This document shows positions 6,512 to 11,096 of a DNA stretch of 11,096 nt, one piece after another. Where the stretch lies: assembly GCA_021159445.1 (NCBI GenBank), contig JAGGRV010000271.1, forward strand, positions 1-11,096, written 5' to 3'. The stretch comes from Deltaproteobacteria bacterium. Its GTDB lineage: Bacteria > Desulfobacterota > Dissulfuribacteria > Dissulfuribacterales > UBA3076. A program made the translations under genes and the position numbers. The first letter of the stretch is position 1. Each line of letters begins with the position of its first letter. The notes below the pieces were generated by a model. That model was not told the DNA's origin, did not search any database, and saw only the letters and a list, made by a program, of their open reading frames with translations.

Positions 6512-7459
6512 CTAAACGGTTCCGGATAATGCCATATCAATGAGTTGATCAAGTAGTTTACTAAAGGAAACCCCCGCTGCCTCAGCGGCTTGGGGGAATA
6601 GGCTGGTCGGAGTCATCCCGGGAATTGTGTTGGTTTCCAGGACGAATATTTTACCAGTGTGCGCAAGGATCATATCTGTACGGCTATAGGCCCGGAGTTG
6701 TAAGGCTTTATGAGCAACAACGGCTAGTGCTCCGGCTTTTTCTGATGCCTGCTTCGGTATATCTGCCGGGCAGATTTCTTTAGTGGCCCCAGGCAAGTAC
6801 TTTGCATCATAATCAAAGAATGAATAGTTCAAGTCAGGGATGATTTCAACCACGGGAAGTGGTAAAAGTTCCTCAAGACCCAGGATTCCTATGGTGATCT
6901 CCCTCCCCTCTATGAAGGATTCAACCAGGACCCTGTTATCCCATTGAAATGCTTCTTTTATGGCAGGACCAAGCTTGTTTTCATCCGCTACCATCTTTAT
7001 CCCCACGCTTGATCCTTGAGAGCAGGGTTTAACCATAAGTGGAATACCTATATGATTCACGATTTCTTTTGTGTCCACTTTATCGCTACGAAGGAGGTGA
7101 ATCCATGGAGGAGTCGGTATCCCGGCCTCCTGATAAATCACTTTGGCAAGGTGTTTGTCCATGGCCAAGGCGCTACCCAGGACCCCAGAGCCTTGATAAG
7201 GTAACCCAATGAGGTCCAAAAGACCTTGTATGGTCCCGTCTTCTCCGTAACGGCCGTGAAGAAGGATAAAAGCAACATCCATGTGTGGTGTGTCTCTAAT
7301 AAGTCGATCAAGATCCGTGGCCGGATCATAACGCGTGATATCGTAACGGCCTGGATCAAGGGCCTTTTCTACCTCTCGTGCCCCTGCAAGGGACACATCT
7401 CTTTCAGCAGAGCGGCCTCCACACAGGAGTGCCAGTTGTATTTTATTTTTTTCTGACAT
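6512..7459 (-). CDS. ddl: D-alanine-D-alanine ligase
   Basis: This cytosolic ATP-grasp ligase joins two D-Ala to make the dipeptide added to UDP-MurNAc-tripeptide in peptidoglycan synthesis. At 315 aa it has the usual DdlB length. Visible family motifs are CGGRSAERDVSL near the N terminus, HGRYGEDGTIQGLL, GSGVLGSALAMDK, the ATP-binding VKPCSQGSSVGI, the omega-loop segment DYDAKYLPGATKE and the Mg-binding ETNTIPGMTPTSLFP. The Tyr in the YDAKY segment is typical of D-Ala-D-Ala rather than D-Ala-D-lactate enzymes. Start ATG 7459 is conserved in position but lacks a clear Shine-Dalgarno. An imperfect inverted repeat occupies the region just upstream. It shares strand with mltD but is separated from it by 305 nt, so co-transcription is uncertain. 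Confidence 0.97.
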   Translation of the reverse strand: MSEKNKIQLALLCGGRSAERDVSLAGAREVEKALDPGRYDITRYDPATDLDRLIRDTPHMDVAFILLHGRYGEDGTIQGLLDLIGLPYQGSGVLGSALAMDKHLAKVIYQEAGIPTPPWIHLLRSDKVDTKEIVNHIGIPLMVKPCSQGSSVGIKMVADENKLGPAIKEAFQWDNRVLVESFIEGREITIGILGLEELLPLPVVEIIPDLNYSFFDYDAKYLPGATKEICPADIPKQASEKAGALAVVAHKALQLRAYSRTDMILAHTGKIFVLETNTIPGMTPTSLFPQAAEAAGVSFSKLLDQLIDMALSGTV

Positions 7460-7467
7460 ATTTTTAG

Positions 7468-7542
7468 GCGTTCACAGGTTCAGGGTTCACCTTGTTAAAT
7501 TTCCTAAAGGGAACCCTATTAAACAGGGTGAACCGTTCAGGA
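7468..7542. repeat. Inverted-repeat spacer element upstream of ddl
   Basis: GGGTTCACCTTGTTAAAT (7483-7500) is mirrored by 7518-7535 with three mismatches, and an alternative AGGGTTC/GAACCCT stem (7482-7488 with 7511-7517) is possible. The left flank, GCGTTCACAGGTT (7468-7480), recurs exactly at 10931-10943 and its core also in the 2132-2240 element. In ddl mRNA it would sit immediately before the start codon. Confidence 0.55.
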
Positions 7543-7611
7543 TTATGTTTTTTTGTTAATCTTGAGAGCCAGCTCGCGGGCCAACTGCCATGCCTGCTTG
7601 AGAGTAATTGT
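7543..7611 (-). pseudogene. Possible remnant of a coding C-terminus
   Basis: Between two in-frame stops the minus strand reads as 22 codons ending LKQAWQLARELALKINKKT then TAA. The composition is helix-like and amphipathic, unlike random spacer translation, and there is no start codon. It directly abuts the repeat at 7468-7542. It may be the tail of a gene lost by deletion, or chance. No family is recognised. Confidence 0.2.
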
Positions 7612-7646
7612 TTATTTCCAGTATGCAAGGAGTGTGAATGTCCCGC

Positions 7647-7674
7647 TTGACAGAGCCCTTGCTCAATATAAAGT
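7647..7674 (+). promoter_or_regulatory. Candidate sigma70 promoter for rng
   Basis: A perfect -35 TTGACA (7647-7652) is 16 nt from -10 TAAAGT (7669-7674); an overlapping TATAAA at 7667 gives a shorter spacer. The start codon of rng lies about 95 nt downstream. Confidence 0.55.
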
Positions 7675-7774
7675 AACTTGATAGCTTAGGAATTCCCGTC
7701 ATTCAGACAGGACAAACAGGCCCGTTAAGATAAATAAAAATCCTGCCGGTGTTTAGGAGTATACGAAAACTAAT

Positions 7775-9286
7775 ATGAAACCAAGGAAAAAATCAAGCAA
7801 ATCCGGCAATTGCCAGATTGTAATCAACATGGAGGCACCGGAGGAATGCCGGATAGGCCTTCTGGAGAATGGACGTCTTGAGGCCTTTGATATTGAGACA
7901 TTTTCACATACCCAGACCAGAGGCAACCTTTACAAAGGCCGAATAGTAAAGATAGAGCCAAGCCTACATGCGGCTTTTGTTGATATCGGCCTTCCCAGAA
8001 ATGGCTATCTGCCCTTAGCTGATATACACCCTGAATACTATGGATATGCTGAAAACAAAAAACGTATCCATGAATTTTTAAAAAAGGACCAGGACATTCT
8101 TGTACAGATAGTCAAGGAAGAGACTCATATAAAGGGATCTGCGATAACAACTTATCTGTCAATCCCAGCGAGGTACTTGGTGCTGATGCCCGGTACTGCT
8201 CAAGTAGGTGTGTCCAGGAAAATTGAGGATGAGGAGGAACGTCAAAGGCTTAAGCAGATCTTAAAGGCATGTAAGTTGCCGGAAGGTGTGGGACTTATTG
8301 CCCGGACAGTCGCTGAAGGCGTTCCAAAAGTAGAGATACAGAAGGATCTCAGGTACTTGGCACGACTCTGGAGCAACTTAAGAAAAAAGGCCCAGTCCGC
8401 CCAGGCCCCGGCCCTGATTTATAGAGACCGTGATCTGGTAAAACGATTTCTGAGGGACTATCTCACAAGTGATGTCGAGGAAATTTTGGTGGACCGGCAG
8501 GAGGTCTATGATAACATAAAGGCCTTTCTTCGCATCATTGCCCCCCGGCAGGTGGCCACTGCACGTTTATACCAAGGGGATGTCCCCATTTTTTCACACT
8601 TCGATCTTGAGACTCTGATAGAGCAAGTATATCAGCCCAATGTTCGCCTGCCTTCCGGAGCGCATATTGTTATAGAGCCAACCGAGGCCCTGGTGTCTAT
8701 AGATGTGAATTCCGGGAAAAACGTCAGGGAAAAAAATATTGAGGAAACCGCACTAAAGACCAATTTGGAGGCTGCGGAGGAGATAGCCAGACAACTGCGT
8801 CTCAGAGACCTCGGGGGAATAATAGTTATTGATTTTATTGATATGCGTAACAGGGCCTACAGACAACAGGTGGAAAAGCGCATGAGGAAGTGCCTCAAAA
8901 AGGACCGTGCCAGGACGGAAATTGCCAGGATTTCACGGTTTGGTGTTCTTGAACTGGTACGCCAAAAAATTCGCTCTCCTGTGCAACTAGGCAGTTATTG
9001 CTCCTGTCCCTACTGTCACGGAAGGGGGGTGGTGATGTCTGTGGAGGCCCTTGCGCTGGCGGACTTAAGAAGAATCAGTGCTCATCTGGCAGGTAGTCAT
9101 GAAAAGAATTCCGGGCAACTTGTGATGGAGGCCCCGCCTCAGGTTGTCTCATACCTGCTTAATCGTAAACGCTTAGAACTTTATAACCTTGAAAAAAACT
9201 TTGATGTTGAAATCAGGGTAGAAGTTAATCCGAATCTCGGGTTGGAAGAACACAAGCTGTATTCGAGAACTGCAAAAACCAGTTAA
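7775..9286 (+). CDS. rng: Ribonuclease G (RNase E/G family endoribonuclease)
   Basis: This single-strand-specific endoribonuclease acts in rRNA 5'-end processing and mRNA decay. The 503-aa product has the short RNase G layout, with no long RNase E-type C-terminal scaffold. The family start is recognisable at QIVINMEAPEECRIGLLENG, preceded by about 13 basic and polar residues. An S1 RNA-binding domain spans about 48-135 (RGNLYKGRIVKIEPSLHAAF). The catalytic core carries IDVNSGKN (D310) and VIDFIDM (D353, D356), the metal-binding aspartates of the family. The Zn-link CPYCHGRG (C411, C414) supports dimer formation; an extra Cys at 409 is nearby. Start ATG 7775 has AGGAG at 7755-7759, rather distant (15 nt). 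A MITE-like element lies directly behind the stop codon and separates it from hisC. Confidence 0.96.
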   Translation: MKPRKKSSKSGNCQIVINMEAPEECRIGLLENGRLEAFDIETFSHTQTRGNLYKGRIVKIEPSLHAAFVDIGLPRNGYLPLADIHPEYYGYAENKKRIHEFLKKDQDILVQIVKEETHIKGSAITTYLSIPARYLVLMPGTAQVGVSRKIEDEEERQRLKQILKACKLPEGVGLIARTVAEGVPKVEIQKDLRYLARLWSNLRKKAQSAQAPALIYRDRDLVKRFLRDYLTSDVEEILVDRQEVYDNIKAFLRIIAPRQVATARLYQGDVPIFSHFDLETLIEQVYQPNVRLPSGAHIVIEPTEALVSIDVNSGKNVREKNIEETALKTNLEAAEEIARQLRLRDLGGIIVIDFIDMRNRAYRQQVEKRMRKCLKKDRARTEIARISRFGVLELVRQKIRSPVQLGSYCSCPYCHGRGVVMSVEALALADLRRISAHLAGSHEKNSGQLVMEAPPQVVSYLLNRKRLELYNLEKNFDVEIRVEVNPNLGLEEHKLYSRTAKTS

Positions 9287-9296
9287 GTTTGGGTAA

Positions 9297-9457
9297 GACC
9301 TATGTTGAGCGATTAGCTGTTAGCCATTAGTGTTTAGCTTTGAAAAATCAAGGCATTACGTTAATTAGAAATAACACCCAACGGGTGAAAGTTTGTAATA
9401 GCAAAACATCCTGTAATTATTAAACTAATAGCTAACAGCTAAAGGCTAATCGCTCAA
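9297..9457. mobile_element. 161-bp MITE-like element with 9-bp flanking duplication
   Basis: TTGAGCGATTAG (9305-9316) and CTAATCGCTCAA (9446-9457) are perfect 12-bp inverted repeats, and the arms continue imperfectly inward with TTAGCTGTTAGC-type words. TTTGGGTAA occurs at 9288-9296 and again at 9458-9466. The right copy abuts the TIR exactly, while the left copy is separated from its TIR by 8 nt (GACCTATG). This looks like a target duplication with a slightly asymmetric left end. No coding capacity is seen. The insertion begins two bases after the rng stop codon. Confidence 0.7.
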
Positions 9458-9501
9458 TTTGGGTAACAGCAATACTATAGATTCACATTAAGGATCATTA
9501 C

Positions 9502-10614
9502 ATGTTTAATAAATCAAAACCTTTATCTTTTGAAGTCCCTGAATATCTCACAAGCCTTGTCCCTTATCCTCCAGGTAAGCCCCTTGAGGAACTCGAAAGG
9601 GAGTATGGGGTAAAGGATCCTATCAAACTTGCCTCTAATGAAAATTTATTAGGGCCATCTTCAAAGGCCCAGGAGGCCATAAGAAATGCAGTATCTTCTC
9701 TGCACCGCTATCCCGACGGTAGTGGCTACTACCTCAAGGAAAAGCTTGCCGGGTTGTTGGGAGTATCTTCTGAGGAGATAGTGCTTGGCAACGGATCCAA
9801 CGAGTTGATAGATTTTTTGATAAGGGTTTTTATTCGACCAGGGTATGAGGTCATAAGCAGTGATCCGAGCTTTCTGGTATATTGCAAGATGGTGCAGGCC
9901 GTGGGGGGAAGCAATGTAGTCATTCCACTTTCAGAGTACCGTCACGACCTTGAGAACATATCACGGGCAGTTACACCGAAAACCCGCCTGATCTTTCTGG
10001 ATAATCCCAACAATCCTACGGGCACGGTCATTCACAGGGCAGACTTCGATGCATTTCTGAAAGATCTTCCGGATCATTTACTGGTAGTCCTGGATGAGGC
10101 CTACATGGAGTTCGTTAGGACTGAGCAGAGTCCAAAGGCAGTGGAATATATGAAGCAGGACAGGAGGGTCGTAGCCCTTCGGACCTTTTCAAAGGCCTAT
10201 GGTCTGGCCGGACTCCGAGTAGGTTATGGGGTTATGGACAGAGATGTGGCCAAATATCTGGAGCGGGTCCGGCAGCCCTTTAATGTCAATACCATGGCCC
10301 AGGCAGGGGCCCTCGCGGCCTTAGATGACCATCAACACCTTAAAAAGACCGTTGATGCCGTGTGGCAGGGCATGGATTTTCTCACGGAAAAACTTGAAGA
10401 GTTAGGATGCAGGGTAATGCCCAGTGAGACCAACTTCATTCTTATAGATATCAGCAGGGATGCCAAAATGGTCTATGAAAAAATGCTCAGGGAGGGAGTC
10501 ATCGTGCGGGCAATGACTGCATATGGTCTACCCAACCACATCCGGATCACTGTTGGTCTCCCCGAAGAAAATTTACGGTGTGTTGAGGCACTGCAAAAAG
10601 TGCTGAAGATCTGA
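9502..10614 (+). CDS. hisC: Histidinol-phosphate aminotransferase
   Basis: This PLP-dependent fold-type I aminotransferase converts imidazole-acetol phosphate plus glutamate to histidinol phosphate in histidine synthesis; homologues may also act on aromatic substrates. The product is 370 aa, normal for HisC. Visible motifs are KLASNENLLGPS near the N terminus, the PLP-phosphate region LGNGSNELID, the cofactor-contact motif DNPNNPTG (about 167-174), LDEAYMEF (about 197-204), the Schiff-base Lys in TFSKAYGLAGLRVGYG (K231), and C-terminal NFILID and IRITVG. Start ATG 9502 has AAGGA (9490-9494) at good spacing. It is not in a his operon here. The DUF134 gene follows after 15 nt, so the two are probably co-transcribed. 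Its promoter must lie within or just after the MITE-like element. Confidence 0.96.
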   Translation: MFNKSKPLSFEVPEYLTSLVPYPPGKPLEELEREYGVKDPIKLASNENLLGPSSKAQEAIRNAVSSLHRYPDGSGYYLKEKLAGLLGVSSEEIVLGNGSNELIDFLIRVFIRPGYEVISSDPSFLVYCKMVQAVGGSNVVIPLSEYRHDLENISRAVTPKTRLIFLDNPNNPTGTVIHRADFDAFLKDLPDHLLVVLDEAYMEFVRTEQSPKAVEYMKQDRRVVALRTFSKAYGLAGLRVGYGVMDRDVAKYLERVRQPFNVNTMAQAGALAALDDHQHLKKTVDAVWQGMDFLTEKLEELGCRVMPSETNFILIDISRDAKMVYEKMLREGVIVRAMTAYGLPNHIRITVGLPEENLRCVEALQKVLKI

Positions 10615-10629
10615 ATCGGAGAAAAAATT

Positions 10630-10923
10630 ATGGCCAGACCCCCTAAATGGCGAAAAGTTGATCAGGAGCCTGCGGTAACCTATTTCAAGCCAAGGGGCAT
10701 ACCGTTGCGCGGTCTTGATGAAGTAATTCTGACTGTTGAAGGTTGTGAGGCATTGCGTATGAGTGATATGGAGGGAATGGATCAGGACGCCGCTGCTATA
10801 CGGATGGGCATTTCCAGACAGACCTTTGGGCGGATTCTGGCAACAGCCAGGAAGACGGTGTCTACTGCAATAGTAAAGGGTATAGGCCTGCGTATAGAAG
10901 GGGGTAACTATATCCTTAGTTGA
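10630..10923 (+). CDS. DUF134 / UPF0251 family helix-turn-helix protein
   Basis: The 97-aa product begins MARPPKWRKV and contains the family signature YFKPRGIPLRGLDEVILT followed by a helix-turn-helix, roughly EGMDQDAAAIRMGISRQTFGRIL (residues about 48-70, quoted in part as AAAIRMGISRQTFGRIL), similar to sigma-region-4-like recognition helices. It ends with LRIEGGNY. The family is a small predicted DNA-binding regulator of poorly known function, often near iron-sulfur or nitrogenase-cofactor-type genes; no such partner is seen before the window ends. Start ATG 10630 is preceded by GGAG (10618-10621), and it lies 15 nt after hisC on the same strand, so translation is probably linked. The repeat family containing GTAAGCGTTCACAGG begins within 4 nt of its stop. 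Confidence 0.93.
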   Translation: MARPPKWRKVDQEPAVTYFKPRGIPLRGLDEVILTVEGCEALRMSDMEGMDQDAAAIRMGISRQTFGRILATARKTVSTAIVKGIGLRIEGGNYILS

Positions 10924-10926
10924 GCG

Positions 10927-11043
10927 GTAAGCGTTCACAGGTTACATTAAAAAATGAACGTCCAACATCGAACATCGAACGTCCAACATCGAACGAAAAA
11001 CAAATATCCAATACCGAACACTCAACGGCTATTTCTGTTTCTT
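10927..11043. repeat. Composite intergenic repeat, right-edge copy
   Basis: GTAAGCGTTCACAGG (10927-10941) is an exact copy of the left arm of the 2132-2240 element. It is followed by 10952-10994, an arm of repeated GAACGTCCAACATC words, then 10989-11043, which matches bases 1-55 with three mismatches. The right arm seen at 71-107 in the left-edge copy is missing here, so this copy is truncated or rearranged. Bases 11044-11096 show no recognisable feature. Confidence 0.7.
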
Positions 11044-11096
11044 AGGAACGTACAATAAATAACTTGAACAAATTAATGTCTTTTTTGCCGTCTTCT

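Noticed and set aside
10573..10938. Minus-strand 121-codon frame across the hisC end and DUF134 gene
   Set aside because: It is antisense to two recognised genes and has no family features.

Overview
The window looks like a chromosomal segment of a Gram-negative anaerobic or respiring bacterium, probably a sulfate- or metal-reducing Desulfobacterota ('deltaproteobacterial') lineage. This is an inference from a large exported multiheme cytochrome c, an outer-membrane-type MltD lipoprotein, RNase G, a DUF134 regulator and spacers packed with palindromic repeats. No rRNA or taxonomic marker is present, so the assignment is tentative.

Layout, left to right. A palindromic repeat lies at 1-108. 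A minus-strand gene for an exported twelve-haem cytochrome c follows (148-2061). Its frame is interrupted by one in-frame UGA (619-621) but stays open on both sides in the same frame, with two further haem motifs beyond it, and a small hairpin follows the UGA. Next comes a repeat element (2132-2240) and a self-contained minus-strand tRNA-Gly(GCC) unit with its own sigma70-like promoter and intrinsic terminator (2242-2398). A 172-bp MITE with 11-bp perfect terminal inverted repeats and an 8-bp target duplication (2443-2614) sits just upstream of a plus-strand VOC/methyltransferase fusion gene (2647-3675). This gene converges on a minus-strand cold-shock protein gene (3697-3900) that has a long, hairpin-containing leader. 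A palindromic spacer (4170-4258) precedes two minus-strand cell-wall genes, a lytic transglycosylase of MltD type with three LysM domains (4356-6206) and D-alanine-D-alanine ligase (6512-7459). Divergent to these, on the plus strand, are RNase G (7775-9286), a second MITE-like element with a 9-bp flanking duplication (9297-9457), histidinol-phosphate aminotransferase hisC (9502-10614) and a DUF134 helix-turn-helix protein (10630-10923). The window ends in another copy of the repeat seen at its left edge.

How the genes relate. Most are housekeeping: peptidoglycan precursor synthesis and cleavage (ddl, mltD), RNA processing (rng), histidine synthesis (hisC), cold-shock RNA chaperone and a tRNA. 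hisC and the DUF134 gene are 15 nt apart and probably co-transcribed. The cytochrome is the accessory and most interesting part: it is either a selenoprotein missed by ordinary gene calling or a recently interrupted gene. The other notable theme is that nearly every spacer carries a different imperfect palindromic repeat, two of them with recognisable target-site duplications.
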